64,000 nt of DNA from Desulfosporosinus fructosivorans. Its GTDB lineage: Bacteria; Bacillota; Desulfitobacteriia; Desulfitobacteriales; Desulfitobacteriaceae. Every line of letters begins with the position of its first letter. Position 1 is the stretch's first letter. The stretch lies in contig NZ_SPQQ01000003.1 in NCBI RefSeq assembly GCF_004766045.1, positions 310,001-374,000 on the forward strand, given 5' to 3'. A model generated the notes under the pieces. It worked only from the letters and a program-made list of their open reading frames with translations. It was not told the DNA's origin and searched no databases. A program made the translations under genes and the position numbers. Positions 32,151 through 41,426 of the stretch are shown piece after piece.

Positions 32151-34061
32151 ATGAGTACTATTAATCTAGTTCAGGAAAAATCAGGGTTTAAAAATATTCT
32201 TTGGTCGAGGCACAAAGGATTGATTGTTACAGTTCTCTGCTTAGGATTTATTTTCCTGGCATGGCTTTCCGGTAAATATGGTTATTCTGGTTTGGAAGTT
32301 CCTTTCTACCTTTTGGCCTATGTCATAGGCGGGTATCAGAAAGCCAGGGAAGGTCTGCAAACCCTAATTCAGGAAAAAGATTTAGATGTGGATTTGCTTA
32401 TGGTTGTAGCTGCAATTGGTGCAGCTAGTATAGGATATTGGGCAGACGGGGCTATTTTAATATTCATTTTTTCCCTAAGTGGTGCTCTGGAAGGATATAC
32501 TCTGGAACGAACGAATGACTCAATTAAGTCCATTATGAAACTACGCCCGGAAGAGGCGATCGTGTTACAAGGAAAACTGGAAAAGCGAGTACGAGTAGAA
32601 GAATTGAAGCAGGGTGACCGCTTATTGGTGAGACCGGGAGAGCGGATTGCTGCGGATGGGATTGTGAGAGAAGGATATTCTTCAGTGAATCAGGCCTCGA
32701 TTACGGGAGAATCGATTCCCATCGACAAATCTACGGGGGACGAGGTTTTTGCCGGAACGATGAACGGACAGGGAGCTTTAGTCATCGAAATGACCAAACC
32801 AGCAGAGGCAACGTTGCTTGCTAAAATAATTCATCTAGTCCAGGAAGCGCAAAGCGAAAGGCCTCCAAGCCAATTATTTATGGAGCGGTTTGAACGCATT
32901 TATGCAAAAATTGTAATTACGGGTGCAGTTTTGATCTTAGTCTTGCCACCCTTTGTCTTAGGGTGGTCTTGGAGTGCGACAATTTACAAAGCAATGATTT
33001 TTCTCGTCGTTGCCTCGCCTTGCGCCTTGGTTTCCTCCATTATGCCTGCTGTTTTATCCGGAATCTCAAATGGAGCACGCAATGGCATATTATTTAAAGG
33101 AGGCGCCTATCTAGAGTCAATCGGGGCTGTAAGCGTAGTAGCATTTGACAAAACTGGAACTCTCACCGAGGGAATACCAAGAATTACTCAGGTAATACCT
33201 TACGGAAACTATACGGAAAATGAAGTATTAAGTATCGCTGCTTCTCTTGAGACATGGTCAGAACACCCTATTGCTAAGGCAATAGTCCGTAAGGCTAACG
33301 AAAAGGATCTCACCCTTAGCACTGCCTCAAAAATGGAGGCTGTGCCTGGGTTTGGGGTACATGGTGTCGTGGAAGGTCAAGTATATCGAATCGGGAAACT
33401 TGATTTAGGAGATTTGGTTGTAGGTGGAAAACTATCTGATGAGAAAATGAAAGCCGCCCTGAATCTGGAGAAGCAAGGGAATACGGTAATCTTTGCTCAG
33501 GTGGGAACAGAACTAATAGGGATCTTAGCGGTAAAAGATACCATACGGGCACATGCGAAAGAATCAATAGATAGACTTAAAAAAATGGGGATTAAGGTAG
33601 TAATGTTGACTGGCGACAGCTCTTCAACGGCGCAAATTATAGGTGAGCAAGTAGGCGTCGACCAAGTGTATTCCGACCTGTTGCCGGAACATAAAGTTGA
33701 CATTATAAAAGAATTAGGGAAATATGGTAAAGTAGCCATGGTGGGCGATGGCGTTAACGATGCACCAGCCTTGGCGGTTTCGTCTGTGGGAATTGCTATG
33801 GGTGCTGCCGGAACCGATGTAGCGTTGGAGACCGCTAATGTAGTCCTAATGGCTGACGATCTTTCTAAGGTCTCTTATGCCATTGCCTTAGGACGACGCA
33901 CTTCTAGGATAGTCAAACAAAATGTGGCCTTTGCTGTAGCCGTCATGCTTTTGTTGGTGCTATCTAACTTTCTCGGGAGTATTAATCTGCCACTTGGCGT
34001 GATCGGACACGAAGGAAGTACCATCCTCGTCATCATTAGCGGCCTACGCTTACTGCGGTAA
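32151..34061 (+). CDS. P1B-4-type metal-efflux ATPase (PfeT/ZosA-like)
   Basis: A 636-residue P-type ATPase without an N-terminal metal-binding domain. Motifs in order: TGES (actuator), ASPCALVSS (SPC in the sixth helix region), DKTGTLTEG (phosphorylation), GDGVNDAPAL (hinge) and HEGST in the last helix. SPC plus HEG(S/G)T is the P1B-4 signature, found in exporters of Fe(II), Co(II) or Zn(II). Length and layout match Bacillus PfeT (formerly ZosA), an Fe(II) exporter. With Feo genes nearby, iron export is the best guess. A strong hairpin lies about 60 bases downstream. Confidence 0.9.
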   Translation: MSTINLVQEKSGFKNILWSRHKGLIVTVLCLGFIFLAWLSGKYGYSGLEVPFYLLAYVIGGYQKAREGLQTLIQEKDLDVDLLMVVAAIGAASIGYWADGAILIFIFSLSGALEGYTLERTNDSIKSIMKLRPEEAIVLQGKLEKRVRVEELKQGDRLLVRPGERIAADGIVREGYSSVNQASITGESIPIDKSTGDEVFAGTMNGQGALVIEMTKPAEATLLAKIIHLVQEAQSERPPSQLFMERFERIYAKIVITGAVLILVLPPFVLGWSWSATIYKAMIFLVVASPCALVSSIMPAVLSGISNGARNGILFKGGAYLESIGAVSVVAFDKTGTLTEGIPRITQVIPYGNYTENEVLSIAASLETWSEHPIAKAIVRKANEKDLTLSTASKMEAVPGFGVHGVVEGQVYRIGKLDLGDLVVGGKLSDEKMKAALNLEKQGNTVIFAQVGTELIGILAVKDTIRAHAKESIDRLKKMGIKVVMLTGDSSSTAQIIGEQVGVDQVYSDLLPEHKVDIIKELGKYGKVAMVGDGVNDAPALAVSSVGIAMGAAGTDVALETANVVLMADDLSKVSYAIALGRRTSRIVKQNVAFAVAVMLLLVLSNFLGSINLPLGVIGHEGSTILVIISGLRLLR

Positions 34062-34121
34062 TTGTGGGAGTAGTAAGTGGGATTGACAGCTTCGGAGTTT
34101 AAAACTAACAAGTGAAAGAAA

Positions 34122-34164
34122 TATAAAGACAGTTGAACTAAGAGCTGGTTCAACTGTCTTTATA
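34122..34164. terminator. perfect 17-bp inverted repeat, bidirectional
   Basis: TATAAAGACAGTTGAAC and GTTCAACTGTCTTTATA form a perfect stem with a nine-base loop. T-rich sequence follows on either strand. It can end both the ATPase gene and the minus-strand small Cys peptide gene. Confidence 0.7.
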
Positions 34165-34192
34165 AAAATCACACATTTAGCCGTGAGGTTGG

Positions 34193-34285
34193 CTAGACTC
34201 CTAACATTTTTAAAATACAGTTGGCTAATTGTTGACCAGTTGCAGCACATTGTTGAATACATTGTGCTAAAGCTAATCCAATCAT
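34193..34285 (-). CDS. possible 30-residue Cys-containing peptide
   Basis: A short minus-strand frame starting at ATG 34285 with GAAGGTGAAGG placed a few bases upstream. It encodes a hydrophobic, Ala/Gln-rich peptide with three cysteines (C9, C13, C23) in a pattern QCIQQC...ANC, and ends 29 bases before the 17-bp hairpin. The Cys pair spaced i, i+4 on one helix could bind metal. No relative is recognised; it is reported because ribosome site, compact frame and terminator agree. Confidence 0.38.
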   Translation of the reverse strand: MIGLALAQCIQQCAATGQQLANCILKMLGV

Positions 34286-34500
34286 GAAATCCTTCACCTT
34301 CAATAATATAGGGTAAGTATACCTTAGAAAGATGAAGATCCTATGAACGTGGGTTAAGGCTGCTAAAACTACCTAAAGCATAAATTTGTATACCAAATTA
34401 GTTTTCTAAGTAATTTGTGACGTAGGCCCAAAAAAGTTATATAATAACCACTAGTATGAAGCCCTTGCCAATAACCTTGAATCAGGAGGTAAAACCTACA

Positions 34501-35658
34501 ATGATGAACCCCATTACTATAGTGATTGTCAGTGCTGTTTTTTTAATTTACGGTGGACTTAATTACTATATTGGGCTAAGGGGATGGCAAGCCTTATTTA
34601 GTTATATACCATTCTTAAGTTCTAAAGTATATTGGCCGGTTTTTTCGCTACTATCCTTCTCTTACTTATTAAGTAGGTTTAGTGAGAAATTTCTTCCGAC
34701 CGTGCTTTACGAATGGCTGATGCTAATTGGAGCCTACTGGTTAGCATTTATGTGGTATTTTTTACTAGTGATTTCAGCCTTAGATCTACTGCGTTTTTTT
34801 GATCGGTGGTTACGACTTATACCCATAGAACAAAAACGAAACCTAAACCCTGCTTTGGGATCAGCCGTTGTTATAATGGTCTTCGGTATAGTAAGTTACG
34901 GGGCATGGAATGCCCGACATCCCCAGGTGAACCATTACGATGTGACAATCGCTAAGAAAGCGGGGTCATTAAAACAGTTACACGTTGTCATGGTTTCGGA
35001 TATTCACTTAGGAACAATCGTTCATAATGGCAATCTGACAAAGATGGTCAATATGGTGAATGAACTAAAACCTGACCTGATCCTGTTTGCGGGAGATGTG
35101 TTCGATGAGAATATTGAATCATCAAATAAACAACAAGTCTCTGATAACTTTCGAAAATTAAGTGCACCATATGGCGTATTTGCTGTACTTGGGAATCATG
35201 AATACATCGGTGGTAACGCAGAGGAAGCAGTTACTTATTTGGGCGAAGCAGGGGTTAAGGTATTGAGAGACAGCTTGCAGGAGATTGCCGGAAGTTTTTA
35301 TATTATGGGGCGAGATGATCGTGCGGGAGAACGATACAATGGGGTCCAGAGACAGGACTTAAAGACCCTAATGCAAGGAGTCGACCCTGCTCTGCCAATT
35401 ATATTAATGGATCATCAACCATCCCAATTAGAAGAGCCTGCTGGACAAGGTGTAGATTTGCAAGTGTCAGGGCATACCCATGCTGGACAATTGTTTCCAA
35501 TTCGGTATATTACGAATCGAATTTTTGAAAAGGACTGGGGTTTGCTGCGCAAGGAGAATTTCCAAATCATAGTTTCGTCAGGATACGGAACATGGGGACC
35601 GCCTATCCGACTTGGCAATACTCCGGAAGTGGTTGATATTATGATTAAGTTTGATTAA
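34501..35658 (+). CDS. YkuE-like membrane metallophosphoesterase
   Basis: A 385-residue protein. ATG 34501 is preferred (AGGAGG at 34484-34489, spacing 11); an ATG at 34456 is an alternative. About four helices in residues 1-140 precede a calcineurin-type phosphoesterase domain with metal-binding motifs VSDIHLG, AGDVFDE, LGNHEY, MDHQP and SGHTHAGQ. Relatives (YkuE, YaeI) act on lipid or other phosphodiesters at the membrane. The natural substrate is unknown. It is single and followed by a strong terminator. Confidence 0.88.
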   Translation: MMNPITIVIVSAVFLIYGGLNYYIGLRGWQALFSYIPFLSSKVYWPVFSLLSFSYLLSRFSEKFLPTVLYEWLMLIGAYWLAFMWYFLLVISALDLLRFFDRWLRLIPIEQKRNLNPALGSAVVIMVFGIVSYGAWNARHPQVNHYDVTIAKKAGSLKQLHVVMVSDIHLGTIVHNGNLTKMVNMVNELKPDLILFAGDVFDENIESSNKQQVSDNFRKLSAPYGVFAVLGNHEYIGGNAEEAVTYLGEAGVKVLRDSLQEIAGSFYIMGRDDRAGERYNGVQRQDLKTLMQGVDPALPIILMDHQPSQLEEPAGQGVDLQVSGHTHAGQLFPIRYITNRIFEKDWGLLRKENFQIIVSSGYGTWGPPIRLGNTPEVVDIMIKFD

Positions 35659-35706
35659 ATAATGCCGGCTTTGCAAAATGAGTTTATGACAATATTTTAA
35701 AAGAAT

Positions 35707-35758
35707 AACTAAGAGCAGAAATTATTACTTCGATTAATTTCTGCTCTTAGTTTTATTT
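35707..35758 (+). terminator. terminator after phosphoesterase gene
   Basis: A perfect 18-bp stem (AACTAAGAGCAGAAATTA at 35707-35724 with 35735-35752), a ten-base loop and then TTTATTTA. Confidence 0.9.
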
Positions 35759-35808
35759 ACTGTTTTTTGAAATCACTTAGTTCGAAGTGGAGAACGGCTA
35801 AATTTGGG

Positions 35809-35866
35809 TTGACAGGGTTATATCAATTTTGTATAATTGCAATAGTCTAAATGATTATCATTATCA
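35809..35866 (+). promoter_or_regulatory. consensus sigma-A promoter and Fur box before chemoreceptor
   Basis: TTGACA (35809-35814), 17 bases, TATAAT (35832-35837): both boxes are perfect. TGATTAT-C-ATTATCA (35852-35866) matches 13 of 14 Fur operator positions and lies just past the expected transcription start, an ideal repressor position. The leader to the GTG at 36023 is about 175 bases. Confidence 0.8.
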
Positions 35867-36022
35867 ACTAAATACTGATAAAGCATCCTCCATTTATGAA
35901 GGACAAAGAACACTTATTAATCTAGAGTGGGGTGTTGAGATTTTGTCGTTCAACAGGTGTTCTAATTGTTTTGGTTTTAAGTTAGATAGACCTTGTAAAA
36001 TAGTATAGAAAGGTTGATATAA

Positions 36023-37420
36023 GTGTTTGACAGAATAAGAGGTAATAACAAACTTACCCAGAAAAATGATCAAGAATTAACATCGATTATGGCAATGATT
36101 GATGTCGTAGGTTCAGGGGATTTAAGCAAACGGATTATTGCCTCGGAATTTGGGACATCTACGCAAGCGCAAGAACTATCCCAAAAAGTTAATCATCTCA
36201 TTAATGAATATGAATTGGCAATCAAAAGTACAACTCAAGGACTTACTAAGATTGTTTCAGATACATATGAGGAACTAAAAGTAATCTATGAGCAAAACCA
36301 AGGCTTAACTGAGCAGGTGGAGCAAATAAAACAAATCACGAGTGCGGTATACAATACAGCCCATTCCATCGAAAACGTTTCTTTATCTACAACAACAGAG
36401 ATTACGAATTCTGCTCTTGAAGCAAAAAACAGTTCGTACGTCAGCGTTGCTAATGTCAGGGATATGCTCAAACAGATTAATAGTATTAAAACAAGCTTCA
36501 ACGTACTCCGCGGCGAAAATGCGGAGCAGAAAGAGTATGTTTCGCAAATCGAACAAATTACAGGATTTATTGGTCATATCGCAAAACAGACAAACTTACT
36601 TGCACTTAATGCAGCCATCGAGGCTGCTAGAGCTGGAGATGCAGGGCGAGGGTTTGCAGTTGTCGCTCAGGAAGTACGTAAACTCGCAGAGCAAACTCAG
36701 TTGTCTGTCCAAGATATCTCTGGTAAGGTTTCAAATTTAACGGAACAAACCTTAAAAATGACGTCGCACATAGAGATGCTTAGTAATTCTACAGATGAGA
36801 CATCATCAAAGGCTTCTATTATTGAGGAATCACTTGATAAATTAATCACGAGTATTGAAAGAACAGAACAACAGGTAGATAATATTGCCCCTATGATCCA
36901 AGAGCAATCCGCGACATTCGAGGAAATTGCTGCAACCATTGACAATATTTCAGATACCTATGCTCAAACTGTGAAAAACTCAGTCGAGTCAGCCAGAAAA
37001 CAAAGGGAGACAGGGATACTCATTGAACAGATGCGTAAAGATAATTTGCGCTTTAAAGTAAATCTTACGACTGCAGAGGTAATTAATTTGGCCATAACAG
37101 ACCACCAACTATGGATTTGGCGAATCGATTCGATGATACTAAATAATGATATGCTAGACTCTCACGTTGCGGGTGATTTTAATTCTTGCCGGCTTGGTAT
37201 ATGGTTAAATTCAGAGCAGAAATTAAAAGGTCGAAAAGATTTTCAGAAAATTCATCGCCCGCATGCTGATTTTCACGCCCTTGCACAGAAAGCAGTAACG
37301 GCAATGAGCTCAGGGCAGAAAGAAGAGTCCCAGAGGTATCTTGGACAGATGCATGTTCTTTCAGCTCAGTTGATTGAAATGCTTAAAGCACTGCAGATGG
37401 AATGTGGAAAACTAAGCTAA
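36023..37420 (+). CDS. soluble chemoreceptor with C-terminal CZB zinc-binding domain
   Basis: A 465-residue methyl-accepting protein without any membrane helix. The signalling hairpin holds the invariant core [20 protein letters not shown] (residues ~190-210). The C-terminal ~100 residues form a CZB domain: a His in [14 protein letters not shown] (the Cys of the zinc site) and a later His pair in [11 protein letters not shown] domains bind zinc and in some bacteria sense zinc or hypochlorite. The GTG start has only a modest ribosome site (GAAAGG). Its promoter carries a Fur box, so the cell probably makes this receptor when iron is scarce. Confidence 0.9.
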   Translation: MFDRIRGNNKLTQKNDQELTSIMAMIDVVGSGDLSKRIIASEFGTSTQAQELSQKVNHLINEYELAIKSTTQGLTKIVSDTYEELKVIYEQNQGLTEQVEQIKQITSAVYNTAHSIENVSLSTTTEITNSALEAKNSSYVSVANVRDMLKQINSIKTSFNVLRGENAEQKEYVSQIEQITGFIGHIAKQTNLLALNAAIEAARAGDAGRGFAVVAQEVRKLAEQTQLSVQDISGKVSNLTEQTLKMTSHIEMLSNSTDETSSKASIIEESLDKLITSIERTEQQVDNIAPMIQEQSATFEEIAATIDNISDTYAQTVKNSVESARKQRETGILIEQMRKDNLRFKVNLTTAEVINLAITDHQLWIWRIDSMILNNDMLDSHVAGDFNSCRLGIWLNSEQKLKGRKDFQKIHRPHADFHALAQKAVTAMSSGQKEESQRYLGQMHVLSAQLIEMLKALQMECGKLS

Positions 37421-37517
37421 CACCCTAAGATACAACTGTCTCTAAAGCTATATTAATCTACCAAAGTATGGAGATTTTGGCCTCCTAACAATTCGACGTA
37501 AGGGGTAAAAACTTTGA

Positions 37518-37574
37518 TTGACGAAATGAATGTTTAATGCTAAAATAATCACATAGATAATGATACTGATTATC
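37518..37574 (+). promoter_or_regulatory. feo promoter with Fur box
   Basis: TTGACG (37518-37523), 17 bases, TAAAAT (37541-37546). The 19-base Fur box GATAATGATACTGATTATC (37556-37574) agrees with the classical GATAATGATAATCATTATC at 17 of 19 positions. Confidence 0.85.
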
Positions 37575-37606
37575 AATTGCAACTAACTGAGGTGAGGAGT
37601 GAGGAA

Positions 37607-37822
37607 ATGCCATTAACAATGCTTTCCCCAGGCAAAGAGGCTGTAATTGAAGTCTGTAGAACTAAAGAGACAACGAAAAAGTTCTTAGAAGGGCTTGGTA
37701 TTATTCCTGGTGTCACTATATCGGTAATCTCTGAATTTAGTGGGAACCTTATTGTATCCATAAAAGGATCGAGATTGGCCTTAAATAGGGGAGTAGCCCA
37801 GCAGGTGCTTGTGCAGATTTGA
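37607..37822 (+). CDS. feoA: FeoA-family protein 1
   Basis: A 71-residue SH3-like FeoA protein. ATG 37607 follows GAGGAGTGAGG. Typical features are LGIIPGVTISVISEF and GNLIVSIKGSRLALNRGVAQQVLV. FeoA proteins support Fe(II) import by FeoB. It is first of the feo genes and is directly behind a strong Fur box. Confidence 0.9.
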   Translation: MPLTMLSPGKEAVIEVCRTKETTKKFLEGLGIIPGVTISVISEFSGNLIVSIKGSRLALNRGVAQQVLVQI

Positions 37823-37843
37823 TAATAAAAGGGGGTACATAGT

Positions 37844-38071
37844 TTGGAAAGGACTTTAAAGGAATTAAAGCCAGGTGAGAAATCGATCATCACCAAAGTT
37901 TTAGGAGATAAAGGTGCAGTCAAGAGGAGGCTCATGGATATGGGTGTGACCCGTGGGGCAGAAGTATTGGTTAGGAAAGTAGCGCCTTTGGGAGATCCTA
38001 TTGAAGTGAACATTCGCGGTTACGAGCTAACGCTTAGAAAATCCGAAGCAGAAAACATTGTTGTTGCCTAA
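37844..38071 (+). CDS. feoA: FeoA-family protein 2
   Basis: A 75-residue FeoA paralogue starting at TTG 37844 after AGGGGG. It has MDMGVTRGAEVLVRKVAPLG and PIEVNIRGYELTLRKSEA, the usual SH3-like FeoA pattern. Two FeoA proteins before one FeoB are common in clostridia. A hairpin and a further Fur box separate it from feoB. Confidence 0.9.
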   Translation: MERTLKELKPGEKSIITKVLGDKGAVKRRLMDMGVTRGAEVLVRKVAPLGDPIEVNIRGYELTLRKSEAENIVVA

Positions 38072-38075
38072 ATAA

Positions 38076-38129
38076 TGTTCCTGAATAAGAGGAGCATTAT
38101 TTTAAGACATAAGATGAGAATGGTTATCA
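38076..38129 (+). promoter_or_regulatory. hairpin plus Fur box between feoA2 and feoB
   Basis: TGTTCC, TGAATAAGA, GGAGCA (38076-38096) then TTATTTTAA: a weak terminator. TGAGAAT-G-GTTATCA (38115-38129) is a Fur box identical to that at 29194. The unit hairpin + Fur box is thus duplicated in the window. Confidence 0.7.
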
Positions 38130-38166
38130 TTAATGCTCTAGGGGTTAAAGGAGTTGAATATATTCT

Positions 38167-40215
38167 ATGTCCTTCAAGTTTGCACTGGTGGGAAATCCAA
38201 ACTGCGGTAAGACTACTTTATTTAATGAAATGACAGGGAGTACGCAGTATGTTGGAAACTGGCCAGGAGTCACCATCGAGAAGAAAGAAGGTAAAGTGAG
38301 AAAGATCGAGGGAGATGTATGGATAGTTGATCTGCCTGGAATCTATTCCTTATCTCCATACTCAATGGAAGAAATCATTGCCAGAGACTATATCCTGAAT
38401 GAAAAGCCCGATGTCGTGATTAATATTATCGATGCAACAAACATAGAACGAAACCTATATCTGACGACTCAATTGCTCGAATTGGGTGTCAACGTAGTCG
38501 TTGCCTTAAACATGATGGATTCGGCAGATGCCAAAGGCGACAAAATTAACATAGGAATCCTTGAAACTCAACTAAAAGTGCCAGTTATACCCATTGCGGC
38601 TAGTAAAGGTCGCGGTGTAAAAGAACTCTTAGAAAGCGCACTAAATGTTGCACAAGCAGCAGCTTCTGCAGAGGTAGCGCCAGTATTTACAGAAATGCAT
38701 GATGAAAGTATCCTAAGTTGTATCCAAGAAATCGAGCAAAATATAATCCCGCAGCTAAATAGCAAGATCCAGAATTCGCGCTGGACAGCGCTGAAGCTCT
38801 TGGAAGGTGATGAGAAGGTTCAGGAAACGTTAAAAGTTCCCGACGCTATGCTGAGTGAGATTAAGTTGTATCAGGAAAAACTGGAAAAAAAGTATGACAT
38901 GGATATAGAAACGATTATCGCCGACAGTAGGTACCAGTTTACCACCTCTGTGACACGCAAAGCTGTGAAGAAGAAAGAGCGAGGCTCCAATTTAACAGCT
39001 TCGGATAAAATAGATAAAGTGGTGACGAACAGGATTTTGGCAATTCCTTTGTTCTTAACTACGATGTTTGGAATTTTCTCAGTAACCTTTGGTACGATTG
39101 GCTCTTTTACTATCGATTTTTTGGACGTATTAGTCAACGAAACGGTTGCTGCGTTTGCCTCAAGTTGGCTTGAGGGAGCAGGAGTTGCCGTTTGGTTACA
39201 GGATCTCATCGTAGGCGGAATTATCGGTGGAGTGGGGAGTATGGTAGTATTTGTCCCACAAATCATGATCTTATTCTTCTTCCTTTCCATACTCGAAGAT
39301 ACTGGTTATATGGCAAGAGCGGCTTTTGTCATGGATAGACTGCTCAGAAAGCTCGGGTTGAGTGGGAAATCGTTTATTCCCATGCTAATCGGTTTTGGAT
39401 GTAGTGTTCCAGCGGTCATGAGCACCAGAACCTTAGAAACCGAAAAGGATCGACGCTTGACAATTATGCTCATACCATTTATGTCCTGTGGCGCTAAGCT
39501 CCCTATTTATGCCTTATACACGGCAGCATTCTTTGCAAGTAACCAAACTATGGTAGTCTTCTCTCTTTATCTATTAGGTATCGTGATTGCCATCTTATCA
39601 GGAGTTTTGCTTAAGAAAACCATTTTACAAGGGGAAGTTCCTCCTTTCGTTATGGAATTGCCTCCCTACAGAATTCCCACCATCAAAGGTTTGATGATTC
39701 ATATGTGGGACAAGGGGAAAGGGTTTGTCAAAAAAGCAGGGACGATCATCTTTGTGGCAGCAGTTATGATCTGGTTTTTACAATACTTTAACTTTTCCTT
39801 TCAAGCGGTGGCGGACCCAGGAGATAGTATGATCGGTGCCATCGGTAAGACAATAGCCCCTATTTTTACACCGTTGGGCTTTGGAGACTGGAAATCTGCA
39901 GTTGCCTTGCTCACAGGTTTCATCGCCAAAGAAGCAGTTGTGTCCACTATGGGGATCTTGCATGGAGTTGCAGAAGCAACCGAGGGCTCCACGGACCTGA
40001 TAACAGCTCTTCAAACAGCATTTACCCCGTTAACAGCTTATGCTTTCATGGTATTTTCCCTACTTTACTGCCCTTGCATGGCTGCCTTTGCAACGATTAA
40101 GCGGGAGATGAATTCTTGGAAGTGGACTTTCATAACCATAGGGTATTCAACTACTGTAGCTTGGGTAATAGCATTTCTTATCTTCCAGGGTGGAAAAATA
40201 TTGGGCTTTAGTTGA
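38167..40215 (+). CDS. feoB: FeoB ferrous iron transporter
   Basis: A 682-residue transporter. The N-terminal GTPase shows G1 (GNPNCGKTTLF), G3 (VDLPG) and G4 (NMMD), then a helical spacer domain to ~270 and a membrane domain with two Gate motifs around IPMLIGFGCSVPAVMSTRTL and LYCPCMAAFATI. It is complete. FeoB imports Fe(II) in a GTP-dependent manner. The FeoA genes precede it and a Cys-rich membrane peptide follows, the usual clostridial order. Confidence 0.96.
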   Translation: MSFKFALVGNPNCGKTTLFNEMTGSTQYVGNWPGVTIEKKEGKVRKIEGDVWIVDLPGIYSLSPYSMEEIIARDYILNEKPDVVINIIDATNIERNLYLTTQLLELGVNVVVALNMMDSADAKGDKINIGILETQLKVPVIPIAASKGRGVKELLESALNVAQAAASAEVAPVFTEMHDESILSCIQEIEQNIIPQLNSKIQNSRWTALKLLEGDEKVQETLKVPDAMLSEIKLYQEKLEKKYDMDIETIIADSRYQFTTSVTRKAVKKKERGSNLTASDKIDKVVTNRILAIPLFLTTMFGIFSVTFGTIGSFTIDFLDVLVNETVAAFASSWLEGAGVAVWLQDLIVGGIIGGVGSMVVFVPQIMILFFFLSILEDTGYMARAAFVMDRLLRKLGLSGKSFIPMLIGFGCSVPAVMSTRTLETEKDRRLTIMLIPFMSCGAKLPIYALYTAAFFASNQTMVVFSLYLLGIVIAILSGVLLKKTILQGEVPPFVMELPPYRIPTIKGLMIHMWDKGKGFVKKAGTIIFVAAVMIWFLQYFNFSFQAVADPGDSMIGAIGKTIAPIFTPLGFGDWKSAVALLTGFIAKEAVVSTMGILHGVAEATEGSTDLITALQTAFTPLTAYAFMVFSLLYCPCMAAFATIKREMNSWKWTFITIGYSTTVAWVIAFLIFQGGKILGFS

Positions 40216-40244
40216 TTGAAATCTAAACGAAATAAGGTGATGGA

Positions 40245-40397
40245 ATGATCAATTGGATTCTAGGTAGTATCATTGTTGGAGTGACTGCTTTCATTATTTT
40301 ACGGACAGTAGGGCGTATGAGGAAAGGTGGAAGCGCTTGCTGTGGAGGATGTACCCAAGGTGGCTGCGGTGAAGCTAAGTGCGATTGTACGAAGTGA
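40245..40397 (+). CDS. FeoB-associated Cys-rich membrane peptide
   Basis: A 50-residue protein with one membrane helix (residues 3-20) and a Cys-rich tail holding seven Cys (ACCGGCTQGGCG, then KCDCTK). Peptides of this kind follow feoB in many Firmicutes and are named FeoB-associated Cys-rich membrane proteins. They may bind iron or help assemble FeoB. AAGGTGATGG precedes the ATG. Confidence 0.85.
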   Translation: MINWILGSIIVGVTAFIILRTVGRMRKGGSACCGGCTQGGCGEAKCDCTK

Positions 40398-40434
40398 GTG
40401 GTTAAAACAATGTCAGCGAAAGGAGGGGATTTAG

Positions 40435-40743
40435 ATGAGTATCGTGCTTGTTGGAGGTCATGATCGGATGCATAGTGAATACATGGGAATCTGCTCAAAG
40501 CGTGGACATCGTGTTAAGGTATATACGCAAATGCCAGCGAAGTTTGGTAAAGCAATCGGAAATCCTGATGGGATCGTTCTGTTCACCTCGACGGTCTCCC
40601 ATCAAATGGTTCATGTAGCGGTAAAAGAGGCGAAACGAAAGAAAATTCCGGTCTTTAGATGTCATACCAGTAGTGGAACTTCATTGGAAGTATTGTTGCT
40701 GGAGCTTGAGGCAACAGCTGGCGGTGTAACCACAGGAAAGTAA
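40435..40743 (+). CDS. DUF2325-family protein
   Basis: A 102-residue protein with a Rossmann-like pattern (SIVLVGGHDRMHSEYM, IVLFTSTVSHQMVHVA, IPVFRCHTSSGTSLE). DUF2325 proteins are often near feo or dksA-like genes in anaerobes. The function is unknown. It starts after AAAGGAGGGG and is probably in the feo transcript. Confidence 0.8.
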   Translation: MSIVLVGGHDRMHSEYMGICSKRGHRVKVYTQMPAKFGKAIGNPDGIVLFTSTVSHQMVHVAVKEAKRKKIPVFRCHTSSGTSLEVLLLELEATAGGVTTGK

Positions 40744-40766
40744 AGACTTGAAAGGTACTTACGCGT

Positions 40767-41417
40767 ATGTTCCAATACATTCAAAGAATTTTCCGCCCTC
40801 ACCATTTCCACGATATTATTGAATGTCTAGCGGCAGCACTGGAAGCAAAAGATTTATATACTAGCGGACATTCTTCGAGAGTTGGAGATATGTCGAACGA
40901 TCTAGGGCGAGCTATGGGGCTGAAAGGTTCAGAACTTGAAAATATCCATATCGCCGCCCATCTCCATGACATAGGTAAGATGGGTATTTCAGAAAATATT
41001 TTAAACAAGAAAGGAAGACTCCTTCCCCATGAGTTTGCTCAAATACAAACACATCCGGAGATCGGCTATAAGATTTTGGCTAAATCGAAAGGGCTTCATA
41101 AAATTGCAGAAATAGTATTGCATCACCACGAAAGGTGGGATGGCGGAGGGTATCCTAATGGCTTGCGGGAGGATAAGATTCCCCTTGGTTCAAGAATTAT
41201 TGGGGTGGTAGATTCTATCGATGCTATTACCTCAATAAGACCGTATCGAAGAGCTATGTCTTGGGAGGAATGTTGGGAAGAGATACTCATCAACAAAGGG
41301 CTACAATTTGACCCTGTAGCCGTGGAAGCATCTGAAAAGTTGTGGAAGAAATGGAAGGTCCGATGGCAGGAATCTGAGAAGGATTGTAATGAGGCAAAAC
41401 TAAAGGCTATCAAGTGA
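40767..41417 (+). CDS. HD-GYP-type phosphohydrolase
   Basis: A 216-residue protein with the HD pair (HLHDIGKMGI), His residues in HSSRVG and HPEIGYKI, and the extended motif HHERWDGGGYPNGL that defines HD-GYP proteins. These usually degrade cyclic di-GMP. No sensor or receiver domain is attached. It follows the DUF2325 gene by 23 bases and is the last gene before the REP-like hairpin. Confidence 0.87.
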   Translation: MFQYIQRIFRPHHFHDIIECLAAALEAKDLYTSGHSSRVGDMSNDLGRAMGLKGSELENIHIAAHLHDIGKMGISENILNKKGRLLPHEFAQIQTHPEIGYKILAKSKGLHKIAEIVLHHHERWDGGGYPNGLREDKIPLGSRIIGVVDSIDAITSIRPYRRAMSWEECWEEILINKGLQFDPVAVEASEKLWKKWKVRWQESEKDCNEAKLKAIK

Positions 41418-41426
41418 AAACAAACA

